A stretch of 64,000 nt of DNA from Prunus persica. Taxonomy: Eukaryota; Streptophyta; Magnoliopsida; Rosales; Rosaceae. The DNA lies in the NCBI RefSeq assembly GCF_000346465.2, contig NC_034009.1, forward strand, positions 32,653,251 through 32,717,250, in the 5' to 3' direction. Positions 35,904 through 48,621 of this stretch are shown here, in pieces; positions within the stretch are counted from its first letter, which is position 1; each line of letters opens with the position of its first letter. A program made the translations under genes and the position numbers. The notes beneath the pieces were generated by a model. The model saw only the letters and a program-made list of their open reading frames with translations. It had not been told where the DNA came from and searched no databases.

Positions 35904-38892
35904 ATGGGAGAGGACGAGCCGGTGACGGTGGGCTCATCTTCTTCAGGCATAGACTCCTCCAATATTGGGTTTCAGGTCCTCACTTATAGGCTTCTAGCTG
36001 TAGGGTTTATGCGAAATTCGAATTCGAGTTGTTTTCTTGTGTTTAATTTGATAAAGAAAGTGATATGTTAGAATTTGAATGCAGCTTTTGAAGAAGCAGG
36101 GCTGGACACAAGGAACGGGTCTTGGTGCTTCCCAGCAGGTACCGTCTGTATTTGCTACTTTGCTGTATTATTGTTTCTTGGAAGTAGAATATGGAAATAT
36201 TGCTGTATTATTGTTGCCAATACCACCTCTCAACAATCAACAATTAATACTGATTGATCGGTTTTCAGATTTCTCTGCCCGAGTGTTTTAACCAGATTTG
36301 ATTCCACAAGCCACTTGGAATGCATGGCTTAAGTTTATCATCATTCTTGTGAACAGGGTAGGCTAGAGCCTGTTAAAGCTTACTTGAAGGACAACAAACG
36401 AGGCTTAGGAGCAGATACATCAAGAAATAAATTCTTTCCGGTTTCTGAAAATTCAGATTCTAGTGGAAACGATGAAAAGGTTATCCACATTGCCTTGGCT
36501 TGTTTGTTCCTAAACTTAATCCTTTTTCCTTTTTAGCAAATGAGAGCCTGATTTTATGCTGATAAATTATGCACAAGAAAAATCCTAAACAAGGGCATGA
36601 GCTAAAGGAATTTAAAAGACTGGTCTTTGAATCCATTGTAGGAGAAGTAAACTGAACGAGAGTGGATTCTATATTGAAATGTACATCAATGATCTAAGTG
36701 ATACTTTGTTTGTAGATCTGGAAGAGAATTTTGAGGAAAAGGAAAGAGGAGAACATAACCCAGACCCAGTAACAATATTTCATTCCTCTAATCGTTAGAA
36801 GTTGTCTGTATGTCTAAGCAGAAGAAATAGAAAAAATAAGGATTTTAAGGAAAGGGGTAAGAAGGGAACATAACTCATATAAAGCCCTTTGGAAAGCTGA
36901 CAGAGTATTATAATATTTTTGTTGTTGTTTTCTTTTATCTTCAGAACAATAGCTTCGCGCATTTGGTTCAGGAGGAAGAAGGTATGGGAAAAGGCATGGT
37001 GACTTCAAGTGGTTCATCAATAGCCATCAATCCCTCCAATATAGGCTTTCAGGTATTCCCCCATTGTTTTATATTTAGAAACGCCCATTGTTTTTATTTG
37101 AAAAAAAAATGTTTTCGGTGTTATTTCTTCCTTTTGCTTTGGTCCTGTATTCATTGTCCTTTGATTGGTCTTATGCAGCTTTTGAAGAAACATGGTTGGA
37201 AAGAAGGAACTGGTCTTGGGATTTCTGAGCAGGTTATTATATTACTATCTTTCTTGCTCTTATTTTTCTTTACCAAAAAACAATATAATCATAAACTTTG
37301 AATCAGTTCATCTTATTTTGTTTGTGTGAGCTTTGTTTTCTGTTGACTCACTTTTTCCTGGATTCCTGACCATGAATGTAGAGTGTTCTGAGCAGTTATA
37401 AAATTGACACATAATCTCTTTATTTGTGTGGATTTCTTTCTCATGTTGGCTGAAAATGACTGTTTGTTAATAATTAAATATGTCAATTCTGTTGAGAGAT
37501 GTTTATGTAACAGGGAAGGATAGAGCCTGTACAAGCATACTTGAAGAATAATAAACGGGGCCTGGGAGCAGATAAATTACAGAAGGCACTAAATCCCCCT
37601 GATTCTACTGTCTTGAATGGAAAAAATGACCAGGTGAGTTCATTTGCATGTATAGTAATAATTCAGAAACCCAATTCTTTCTTGTTTGGTTTTTCCTCTT
37701 TTCCAATCAATGAAGATAATTAGAAAAATATGAAGTGATATTGAAGCTATGAATAAATTGATAATCATGTTATTAGTCTGAGCATGGGACTTAGATGATG
37801 GAGCTTCTTTTGGAAAATATATGTTTGACCATGTATGGGGCTATAAATATTGTTGGATGTTGTTTATGAACTCATCTTCTGCTGAGCGCATTAGAAGTCT
37901 GAGGCAATGGAATTTGATCAATAAGAAGAGCTCTTTTTAGAATTAGTGAAAGAGAAAAGTGAGGTCTTTGGTTTTTTGCTTATGCCATGTTGTTGGATCA
38001 ATGATTTAGACAATACATACATAGAAGGAAGAGAGAAATTAAGTTGACCATTTTAACTGGCTACACTATCGGACTGCTAATTATTTGCTATTTCTAAATA
38101 CAAAAAAATAAATAAATTAGGTTCGTTCCTTTTTTTCTTTCTTTTTGTGGTAAAAAGGGAAATCAAGTACCATTTTCGATGTGCCGTGGAATGATATCAC
38201 CTACATCATGGCGATATATTACTGAGAGGTTGATGGTTTTAGTGCTAGTGTGAACTGTTTAGATTTGTGTGTGTGTGTGTGTGTGTGTGTGTGGTGGTTA
38301 TTGTTCATGTTAATTTAATCTAATTAACGAATTTGGTGGTAAGAAGGCTAACTATGAACATTTACACAAGTTAATATAAATTTTCATAATGTGTTTGTGT
38401 TGTATAAGAAAATAAATTTACCCATTTTACTGCTTATACGGGATCATGCTTTATGTACTAAGATGTTTTTGGATGCTGGCAGTGACCTGCACCATTTTGA
38501 TTTGATCCTGCGTATCATACTTATCATGGATATACTACTTTAAGAAGTTTACATGTTTAATTGATGCATTATTGATTGGTTTAGAAGTAGCCGAATTTCA
38601 TACGAAATTATGCTTTAATATTAACTTCCGCTGTTTAATTTTACCATTATTGTCCTCAATATTGTCATTTCTACCAATATTTTAATAAATATTAACTGTT
38701 GATACCTATGATATGACTAACCTGCATATATCAGTTATATATAACCGTGCTGTTGGTTTTTAGGAGCTGCATTCAAAAAAAGGCAAGGGACTCTCGAAGA
38801 AGATGAAGAAAGAGCAGGAGTTAGAGAAAAGATTGCAGGAGAGGGAATTTGAGCGTGCCTTTCATAGGGAGTTTTGGCCAGATAACGTTTGA
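35904..38892 (+). CDS. Small nuclear-type G-patch protein with duplicated G-patch
   Basis: Seven exons: 35904-35975, 36085-36138, 36357-36479, 36945-37052, 37179-37232, 37514-37633, 38764-38892. Together 660 bases give 219 residues. Exons 2 and 5 are both 54 bases and encode LLKKQGWTQGTGLGASQQ and LLKKHGWKEGTGLGISEQ. Each is preceded by an exon ending SNIGFQ and followed by one beginning GR(L/I)EPV. So the protein holds two G-patch motifs (about residues 16-62 and 111-157). The tail is basic and coiled-coil-like, ending FHREFWPDNV, as in the Arabidopsis At5g26610-like D111/G-patch family. From memory that family has one G-patch. G-patches bind and activate DEAH helicases in RNA processing. 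Nuclear location is inferred. Confidence 0.88.
38265..38293 (+). repeat. (GT)n microsatellite in last intron of the G-patch gene
   Basis: About 14 uninterrupted TG units. Confidence 0.9.
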
Positions 38893-39554
38893 TTTAGGAA
38901 TGGCATAATTTCTATTCACACTGTCTTTGCCCACCCCCTGCTTTTCATATTTTAGGTTTTGTACAGGGATTTACCTTTTTCTTTTTGATTTTTGAGTGTT
39001 AACCCTAAAAATCTGAAGTATAGTTCAAATCCAAGATTATTTCGGAGTTCATAGAGTTGTATTCAACAGCATAAGGTTGAGCCATTGCTGATAAAAGCAA
39101 TCAAATATATTTTGTTACAATCAAATATATTCCAATTCCATGCAAGCAAACGTTGATTAAGCTGGAGTTCATGTCTCAACTCTTTTTCTATCCTTTCTCT
39201 TAATAGTATCACTCTTCGAGCAGCACAGTTCTTTGTCATAGTTGGTTAAATACTTTATGATAGATAGGGGACACATCGCTTTTAAGCAATGAAATTCCAA
39301 TGGTATGATATCATATACATCATAAATTGACCTTTGCATCAATTCTATTATATTAATAAATTAATTACTGAAAAGGAATTAAAAACAAGTAAATTTATCT
39401 CCCTGCTGGATATATGAAAATATTTTCCCAAAAAAAAAAAAGGTTCTGGAAAACCACAACTCGTATATATACAAAAGGGAGCCAGCACAAATTCAACCGG
39501 AATGGAAATAGATTCACTTGGCCATTTACAATTTGATAGCATGGTACACAATGT
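38893..39554. other. Convergent intergenic region
   Basis: Lies between the 3' ends of the G-patch gene (+) and the DUF639 gene (-), presumably both 3' UTRs. No other feature is seen. Confidence 0.6.
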
Positions 39555-42500
39555 CTATGATTTCTTTTTCTTGTTATCATCAGGTTTAATGAGTTGAACG
39601 GGAGCTGCTGGTATCCTGACCCACCATTCTCTAATTCGCCTCACCCACCTGTCACTGCTTTCTTTTCTATATGGCATTTCCCTTGTAAAAGCCTCTACAA
39701 ATACTACCAGGATTATAAATCTCAGAGGCACAAATGCAAACACTGCTGCCATGAAAACCAGCAGTAAAACAATTCTGTCCGTTGCCTGCAGAAAGATCAA
39801 TTTTGAATATGTAACACATTGGTGGGAGAGCGTAAAGCAACTCCTAATAGAAATTTAAATTCAAATGACCGATCTTATTTCAAGTTCAATCTGTTGGTGC
39901 AACCTATTGTAAATACCGACAATTCAATCTATACTACAAAATTATGAGAGCTGAAGAATAAAGAAGAATACAGGACTTCAACAAGTTTAACTGGATATTT
40001 TCAAGATTTTAATAACACAGAGAACTTAAGACGCAGTTTTCTTAATATATCTTTTTTCATGGATTTTAGTAAAACCATGTGGAGTTATTTTAAGGTCTGA
40101 AACAAACATCCAACTATCAGTTCGTCCAACTAAGGACAAGTTGTCTTTTACCTCACGACTTGCCTGCAGAGGGAAAGGCCTTTCAAGGGCCTCCCAGAAC
40201 TGAAGTTTCAAGAGAACTACCTAGTAAAGACACTTGTAATGAGGAAACTAGAAAACTATTATAAACTTATCGCACCCCCAATACCTGTGATATTGCTTCT
40301 TATGGCCAGGGGAAAAAAGTTAAACTGGCTCCAAATTCTCCCACTAAATGCACTTAGAATTATTTGTATCCTATTGTTACAAGTTTTGCCTAATGGCAAA
40401 TTGGCATCGCTTTGAAACATACCTGTGGAAGAACCGCAAACAGGAGAGCTCTTAGCTTCAGGAGAACAATATTCCCAGCTCGAAGTAATGCTTCAACTTG
40501 AGTGATGGCTTCTTGCAATGTCAGCAGCTGCTCTACTGCATTTCGGTTATGGGGAGGTGTTATTTTGAATGGTTGTAATGGTCTCCCTTTGTTAAAATGC
40601 CTGCACCAGAGCATAAGAACTGCAACGAATACAAAAATTGATGGCAATATATATCTGATCCAACCCCTGTACATCAAAATCAACATAAAATTACTTCTGT
40701 CCATCCAAGCTAAAGCTAATATTTAAAAAAGAAAAAAAAAAGGGAAATAATGCTAATATTTTGGCTTGAGAAATGTGGAAGACATAGCAAGACAAGTACT
40801 CAAAGTTGACAGGTCAATCATGATGGGATGATGATATATACCAGAAAGAAAAAACAAAGAAACCCATCTTAACTAGAATGCAAAAAAAATCACTTGATAG
40901 TTCAAAAGAGACATCCCAAGTGTCAAAATCAAAGGGAAAGTGTAATGCTTGGGCCTCACCCACTTGACCCTAATATGATGTGTGTCCCCTACTTCGGACC
41001 CAAGTAATGTTTCAGTAAGTTTCCACCAAAGAGAAGATCATTTGATCATTTCTTTGGGGAGAGGAAGGCATCTTTCCCGTCAATGAGGGAAGACAGCAAA
41101 AGTTATTGCTGACTTTTGGAATGGCACCGAGGATCATGGTCCAGTGGCCGGGTTATAGGTATGCCATGGTGATCTACATACCCAGTTATCCAACAGTAGG
41201 GCTTGTCTGACCTTCAAAGGAGGCAAGAATATCATAGTCCTGAACATAGGTGACCAGACACTTAAGTCACACTATTCATGATTACCATGGACACTTTAGC
41301 TTGCTTATCGATAATGCCCTAAAACCAGCTGTCTTTGACATTGTGACTGGTGATGCCAAACGTCACAATTATGTTATTTTTGCGCCATGAAAAAGAAACT
41401 TTGGCGACAAAACCTTCATTCTCAGGCGGAGGAATAGAGTTTGTTTAAGAGAAAACAGGAATTAATACCAGAGAGTGCACATATCATATTGAGTTGCATG
41501 TTCTTATAATTTCAAATGGCCCGGGCATTTTCTGTTTCCAATTTAAACCCTCTGGGAGACTTCTTTCAGCTGATGGTCCATAATCATAATCCACTGGTAG
41601 AATATCTAAAATTAGTCTGCTAAAATGAGGGAAGATTTGTTGAAATCATACTTACATGAAAAGGCAGACCTTCAATCTCTTCCAAACTAATTACAGTAAA
41701 TCCAATTACAAGGATAACTTCATTGTTACTCAGCTAATTACAGCATTCAGAAAAAAGAATAAAGACCTGTGAGAAATTTTTCCTGGTCCTGGCACTGGAA
41801 CATCATAATAAAATTTGAAAGAAAACTAAAAAGTTTCAAACTGAATATGTAAGTCAGACATATTGTCTTGATTAGATTGGTGCATTAGGCACACTCTACT
41901 CATAAATTATAGCATTAATAGAAAAAGATTTGATCAGAAGCCTTCAATAGGCTCTCAATTTGCACCACCAAATTGACAGGGCCAGTGAACTATAAAGTCC
42001 ACATGGAGCATAAACTATAAGGAGCCCCATGCTCTACAAGTCCAGATTGACAGCCAGCCCAGTAGGGTAAGTGAAGAAATTACTAATACTGTTGGCACCA
42101 GGCATGAAAACTCCAGTCACAGACTAAGTTACCTTAACATAGAGTAGCAGATTAACACCAAACACCATCAATAGGGTAATCTCAGCTCCTCTCCATTTGC
42201 AGCACCAAATTGAGAGGACCATGCAACAAGTAGAATTGTTCTCAAGCAATTACTAGGGGAACCCAACTCCTCTATATTTCCAGCACTAAACTGAGAGGGC
42301 AACTTAAGCCCAGACTGCAAAGTCCACAAGGGGACCAAAGCTCTGGCAGTCCAGGTTTAACAGCCAGCTCTCTGTTGCAAATGGAGAGGAGTATTTTCCC
42401 AGTAAAGGACAGTGGAAAATTATTAATACTCTTGGGGCCAGGCATGGAAAACTCCACTCAACAAGTTACCTTAGTATAGAGTAGCATGTCAACATCAGAA

Positions 42501-45500
42501 ATGCCGTTGATTTACAAGGGTGTTCCCATGATGCCAAAAGTTGAATACGGGTAGCTACTTCAATAACTGGAAACAATAGTTCCTACAAGTAAAAGCCAAT
42601 CATTTTTATACATAAAAACATAGAGAACTAAACGTGCAACAAACCTTATATCTTCAAAAAATAACAAAATCATGAAGCCATGCACTTTTAAAGAAATAAA
42701 AACTACCGGGGGAAACAAAAACTTAGTGACTGCACATAATCTGTTTAAGTCTATCTTGTCTCTATCCACATTATAATATGGGGTTCTATTAAAGCAGAAA
42801 CAAACAAACAAGTATAACAAAAATATATCAGAGAATTTAGCCATAAGAAGCTGTTTTCGCATCAATACAGCTTGCTCGAAGTACTGCACTGGTTCAATGG
42901 ACTTTTCTATTCTTTGGTTGAGCACAATACACTTATCACCTGTTCAAGATCAGATTTAGCAGCTCCGAGCCTGAAGAAGGAAAAATCCCTTCATCCTTCC
43001 CTATCTATTAAGAGAAAAATAAATATAATCTGTCTCACAAACTAGAAGCAATATAAACAGATTCATCCTTAAAAGGCACTTTTATAGATTTCTATGCTCT
43101 TTTTGTTTCTCCCTAATATTATTATTACTAATTTAAAGAATGGTAAGAGTTACATTGGCTTGGAAAACCAAATTTAACATGTGAAACTGAAAACCCACCT
43201 TCATTATAGCAACATTTGTATCAATTCCATCCACCTTCACCTGTTCCACAGTTGCCTGTGCAGCTTCAGCCCTCCCTGTGTCCAGTAGTGACTGTTTTAC
43301 TGCCATTTCCAAGGGATTAATCTCACCAACACAAACATCTCCTACTATTATTGCTTCTCCCTCAAGGTTTCCTTCTTTTTCTAATATAAAGCCAAGTTGA
43401 GTAAGTGCTATAAGTGAAACTGGAGAAAGTTTTGGCTGCCGTTTTGCATAAGGACTCCCAGAAACATCATGTTGAGCAGCACTGGAATTCAAAAGAACCA
43501 ACCGACTTGACAAAGTTTTCAAAATCAAGTCTCCCCCTGGAAGACTTTCAGCAAGGTTAAAAGCAAGTAAGGTTTTATAATGGGATGAAAAGAAGTGGAA
43601 GGCTTCTCTAACTGCACGATATCGACAAATGCCTAGAATAGCTCTTGCCATTACTTCTGATTTCTTAGTCTCCTTAAAATTGTTTTTCCGAATAAACCTG
43701 TGTGCACGCAAGATCTCAAGACAAATATCCAACCAATAGTCCCGGCGAGAATTGCCTTTGAACTCGGGAAATTCCAAATAAACTGGCTCTGCTCTGTAAA
43801 TAAATTATAAAAGAGTTAAATCAAAAAATGGGTGAGCTCATGATCATATTAAGTAAATAAGTTCCATACAGGCTACATGGGTTATATAGCATACATAGAT
43901 GTTGATTTGTACATAATGGCTTTGTCGAAAAGACGAGCACCCAATGGTCCAGTCAATTCAGGTTTTATGACCTGCTTCATATCTGTTGCCAGATCGTACC
44001 TAACAGCTTTTTCATACAAACCAACTCCCAATGATTCAAAGTACAGTGCAGAATTGGTCAGTGTCAACCGCCCTAGATAAAAAGAGATCGGATGAATAAC
44101 ACATTCCAAGTGTATATAATGGAAAAAAAGAAGAAGTTATTAGAGCCTGCTATAATTGACAATATGACCTGAAATAGTCGGGCCTGCTTTGAAAATGTTT
44201 TCAGGAAAAAGAACATAAAGAATCTGTTAAAAATATTAAAAATTTTAAAAGTGGGAAAGGTATCCTAATCTATATGATGCAGATCTGGTTTTAAGTTTTA
44301 ACCAGCCAACCCAGTACAAGAGAGATTTTGAAGACCACCTGGTGAAATCATGTTATAAAGATAAACAATATCACCAAATAAACTGGTTCTTTCTGAATTA
44401 AAAAAGAGGGGGAGGGAGGAGGGAGGGGGGTGAACTTAACCATACCATCTGAACTTTGACCCGCTATACCCCTTACCTTCTCTTCTTCTTTATTTTCTTT
44501 TCCTGAATTAAAATCTGAGACTTATGATGCTTCAAATGTGAAGAACCCAGCTCAATCTTTGTTCATACTGACAAATATATATATATATATATATATATAG
44601 GAATTGATGGATTCTGAAGCAACTTGGAGCTGTGGAGTACTTTGATGAAAAATTAAAGTGAAAGGAATCCACATGGATATGGTTATATATGCTCAAAACC
44701 AACAAAATGGGTAAGGAATATGTTATCCCAATATTCACTCACAACAAAGACGAAGATGAAAAAGATTAAACTATCACTTGGCCCTGAGGGGTTCTAGAAA
44801 ATCACTCCCATTCATCATTAAAGATGAAGACTCGGGCAGTGATAGTTTCTGGGAGGCGCCTCTTGACGAATGGGAGTGAAGATATTAAACTATCATTGCC
44901 TGAGTCTTCTTCATCTTTAATGAACGGACATGAAAAGTTTAAACAACATATTTCACTCCTACTCCTCATTAAAGATGAAGAAGACTCAGGCAGGCGCCTC
45001 TTGACGAATTGAACGCTACCTTGGAAAACTCTTTGAGAGGATCCAGCGTTCCATTTTCTCTGACCAAATTGAGAAAGGGAGACAGAGAAGAGAGAGAGGT
45101 GTATCAAAGTGCACCAACATACCCGTAGCCAATCACCGCTCATGTGACACCCACACCCAACCGAGAAAAGGTAGATGGCATACCAAGCGATAGGAAGCCG
45201 GAGAAGGTCAAGATCGAAGTGTTGAATTTTAATTCTCTAGTTGATCTTGTTTTTTTATGGACTCCGATGTTATGCAAACAATTGGGGTGATGATATTAAA
45301 ATATGCAGAATAGTAATGAAGGAGAAAGTAAACATGAGTCATGACACACAAGCACAAAGAATTTTTCATTGATGTTCGGCTAACTTTCCCTACGTCCTCG
45401 TGTGATCTCTCTTGAGAGAATCAGTACCACTATGGAGAAGGACAGGTGAGTACACGGACTTTATTGAAACCCCTATGCTGACCCACCTTAACCTATGTCT

Positions 45501-48500
45501 GAGCCACATGTAGGCATGTATTTGGTGTGACTGAATCACCATCTTTACATGAAAAACACATCTGGCGTAATCTTCATATATATTTTATTGGCACCCACGA
45601 AAGAACAAAGTTAATAATCTGTATAGGAAATCCAAAAGGTTTGGGTTTTATCATATAATCAGTAGACCAATTCCAAGGTTTAGTCATGTCTCAACTGTAT
45701 CATCTCTACAATTTGTGGTTTTAAAAACTGAATTTACTTGATGCAATAATATCTTGATGTGTTCGTTCAGGAGTACAATCACTTACCAGGCCACAGAGAT
45801 ATACCAATATGTTGCAGCACTGGTTGAGTGGGAACTGTACCATCAACATCAAGGACCATTTCTCCCTCTGTGAGCTGAAGGTTTCCAATGGAAGAGGTCA
45901 ATGCATTTTTGGAAGCCTTTATAACCCTGCAGAAGAGCCATATAAATATATATATATATATATATTTATTTAAATTGATAGAGCTGTTTATAGCATTAGA
46001 GATACAAAGAAAAAACAACAGGACAAGAAGCAATAACACGAAAGAACACACACATACACACAAACTTTTAGCTATATAGTCCACATGCCACCTGGACATA
46101 TGAGTACAGTGCACACATGAGCAAGAGAGAGAGACAGACAGAGAGAGAATTGTCTACAACCAAACCATAAACTAAAATTATCATAGAGGAGAAATAGAGA
46201 ATTCATTTCTCACTAGCAAAGTATACACCATTTTAGATCATCACGAGGTGTAGCACATGCATGGCCCGACCCAGATGGTTGCACCATTTTGAGCAAACAT
46301 ATTTTATAAATGATTTGCATGTATAGCATATAAAAAAAGTACGTTTGGAACTAAGGCAGGATACATATGGTTTATGCATGCTCCAAATTTAAGTTAGCAT
46401 TCAATGATAGAACATGCCCATAGGATTTAAACTTGCATGTGATTTGGGGTAACAGTTTCACTACAAAAAGGAAATAGAAGTCACACAAATGAGAGCAATC
46501 GAGGACCAAAATAATACTTGTCGAGGCTTCGTATGTATTTGTCATATACAAGGAAATGAAGTCGATGGCCTGAAGAACTTGTGAGTGCATCATAAAGATT
46601 GTGGACGGTTATTATATCTGCAACAGCTGCACAAGCAGGAGCTATTCGTGCAAAGGCATCTAGCCCAACAGTTTTCTTGTCATCAACCTGAAGGTGAAAG
46701 CCCCCCAAAACAAAAAAATAGTTCTTAAAATTAGCAACTAAAAATGACAATAATTTGAAATTAACCCATTCTACGCACAAGAGCCCATAACATGGGTACA
46801 ATGTGTTACTTGCAGAAAAGAAACAAGGCAACTGATTAAAAAAAAAGTACCTGCATAGCCATATTTGTAGAACTTGAATAAAAAAGTGACCAGCCATCTT
46901 CGTCCTCTGAGTCCTGGTTACTGCAAGAAGCAGTTTCCTACAGTTGAAGATTGTTCACAAAAATAGAAGATAAAACTTAGGACCAACACTTTAGAGTTTC
47001 TGACCAATTATTGGGAAACAAAAAAATTTTTAAATCTTAAATAACAATGAGGGGCTGCCTCACTTTGTCTTGTGGTTTACTCTCAACACTGGGCGACTCC
47101 CATGCAAGCATCATATCAAATGTCATACAACGGAACTCCTTGTCACTCAAATAATCTGGGCGACAACTCACTATATGGAGTGCTTGGTATGAGCAAAATT
47201 CCAAAAAATTCCTAGCATAAGTCAAAAGTTCCTTAACACTCTCAGGAAGCTGTGTGTCAAAATGATGCTGTAATTCTTCAGTAGGAATTTGAAGAATCCT
47301 GCAGCAGCATGAAATGCATTGAGCTTCAAGATTACTAGGAGACAGATTGCTATAACAGTTGGGGAGAGTATATACAAAGGGACATAATGCAGATGTATAC
47401 AGATGTCACCAGGAGATCAAGGTTAGACAATAAAGCAATACAGAGCAGTACATGCTCACTATCTTAAGGAAATCTATGGATTTCATTAATGTAATGCTTA
47501 GCGTTTGATGAAGATGATGATGACATTAGTAATAGTGGCAGAAGTAGTAAACGGGAACATTTATTGTACCTTTTTTTTCTTTTTATAATGCAAATGGAAA
47601 AATAACAAGAAAAAATGGTTAGTTACTCTGCCGAAAGTGCGGGTACAAGTTATGGAGTGTCTTTAAAAAACGGGTTTAACTCAGCCAACTTCTGTTGTGC
47701 ACTGGGATTTGAAGATGTAGTTGACATAGTGCAATACCATTAAGCAATCAAAGATTAAAAGCATCAAAGCATCCATTTGGTTATGATGCAAAACATTTCA
47801 GAAACATCTTTTCCTTCACCATGTGAAGGCACTCTCCAGGCATAACAAAGTAAAGGGAAAAGTAGTTTCGATGTTCTAAAGCGACCCAATATTAGGAGAA
47901 AGAAATTATGGGGACACGCAATGTTTTAAAAGGCATAAGAGACAGATTTAGATGGCTGGGAGTTTGATGTAAGATTGCATGTAATCCAGCACACAACGAA
48001 TCGAAATCAAGGAGGAGGTATTCAGATACACAATCTGTAACATCCAGACAACGTAATGTGTTATGAGACACCCAGCATTCTTAAAATCAAGGAAATTTTT
48101 ATTAAGACATTCATAGCCGCATTTTGTTTATATACAATTGACAAAACAAACGAAGCCCGAATGTGGTGCTGGTTCTTAGACTCAGAACGTAGCACAAAAT
48201 GAAAAACAACAGCGACCCATATGACATGCATGTAACAGGAATGAAAGCAATCTTTGTTTCTCGATCTAATGTAAACGAAAATAAATACGCAAACCAATAG
48301 ATATAAATGAATGAAGATGAGAAAAATAAAGGCGGTATATACATATGCAGATATGAGAAAACAAAAAGAGGGGAGAAAGAGAATGACTTGGAACAGCGGG
48401 AGACGACGGAATTGGCCAAAGTAGAGAGCTGAGGAATGGGTTTTGGAGAATTGACAGCGGAGGAAGGGGAGTCTTGGTCATCTCCATTGGACTTGTTGCG

Positions 48501-48584
48501 GCTGAAAAGGGATTTCAGGGACTTATGATGGCTTCTCGTCGTCGTCAAGAAACCGTCCAACATTCCCAACTTCACATTCTCCAT
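39555..48584 (-). CDS. DUF639 family membrane protein (At5g23390-like); one internal exon not located
   Basis: Exons, minus strand: 48388-48584, 47064-47298, 46851-46937, 46518-46687, 45787-45926, 43895-44072, 43199-43793, [missing], 40423-40666, 39555-39785. The start is MENVKLGMLDGFLTTTRS. Exon 6 carries a GRAM-like stretch (RLTLTNSALYFESLGVG, then GPLGARLFDKAIMYKS). The last two exons hold hydrophobic segments (YILPSIFVFVAVLMLW and IVLLLVFMAAVFAFVPL) and the family tail WWVRIPAAPVQLIKPDD with a Lys-rich end. Frames agree at all joins except between 43199 and 40666. There the family normally has about 38 residues beginning ELLFP and ending in a membrane segment, and the arithmetic demands an exon of length 3n+2. 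I found no convincing candidate. Function is unknown; a plastid or endomembrane location is possible. Confidence 0.8.
41951..42500. repeat. Imperfect tandem duplication inside a DUF639-gene intron
   Basis: Two units of roughly 250-290 bases (about 41951-42165 and 42210-42495). They share CACCAAATTGA or CACTAAACTGA, GTCCACA(T/A)GG, CAGCCAGC and a GGCA(C/G)CAGGCATG-like block in the same order. Confidence 0.7.
44575..44600. repeat. (AT)n microsatellite in DUF639-gene intron
   Basis: Twelve or so uninterrupted AT units. Confidence 0.9.
44800..45012. repeat. Intronic inverted and direct repeat cluster, able to form a hairpin
   Basis: A motif containing ATTAAAGATGAAGA and ACTC(G/A)GGCA occurs at 44817-44850 (direct), 44884-44922 (inverted) and 44968-44995 (direct). 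AATCACTCCCATTC (about 44800) pairs with GAATGGGAGTGA (about 44868). GGCGCCTCTTGACGAAT follows both direct copies. Located in an intron of the DUF639 gene. Confidence 0.8.
45330..45560. mobile_element. LTR-retrotransposon fragment in DUF639-gene intron
   Basis: Contains GATGTTCGGCTAAC followed by CCTACGTCC and a GAGAGAATCAGTACCACTA stretch. This is a pattern typical of plant LTRs with a GGTTCGGC...CCTACGTCC signature. Ends are not defined. Confidence 0.45.
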
Positions 48585-48600
48585 GATTTTATTTATTTTA

Positions 48601-48621
48601 TCTTCTTCTTCTTCTTCTTCT
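48601..48621 (-). promoter_or_regulatory. GAA repeat in the leader of the DUF639 gene
   Basis: Seven GAA/CTT units just upstream of the start codon. Such tracts are common in plant 5' leaders and may bind GAGA-type or purine-rich factors (inference). Confidence 0.5.

Noticed and set aside
42560..42925. 121-codon minus-strand frame as the missing DUF639 exon
   Set aside because: It has a loosely similar LFPPVV stretch, but no acceptor and donor giving the required 3n+2 length and no clear family match.
42934..42971. Short candidate exon beginning GAGCTGCTA (ELL) for the DUF639 gene
   Set aside because: The acceptor CAG before it puts the preceding exon out of frame, and the following residues do not match the family.
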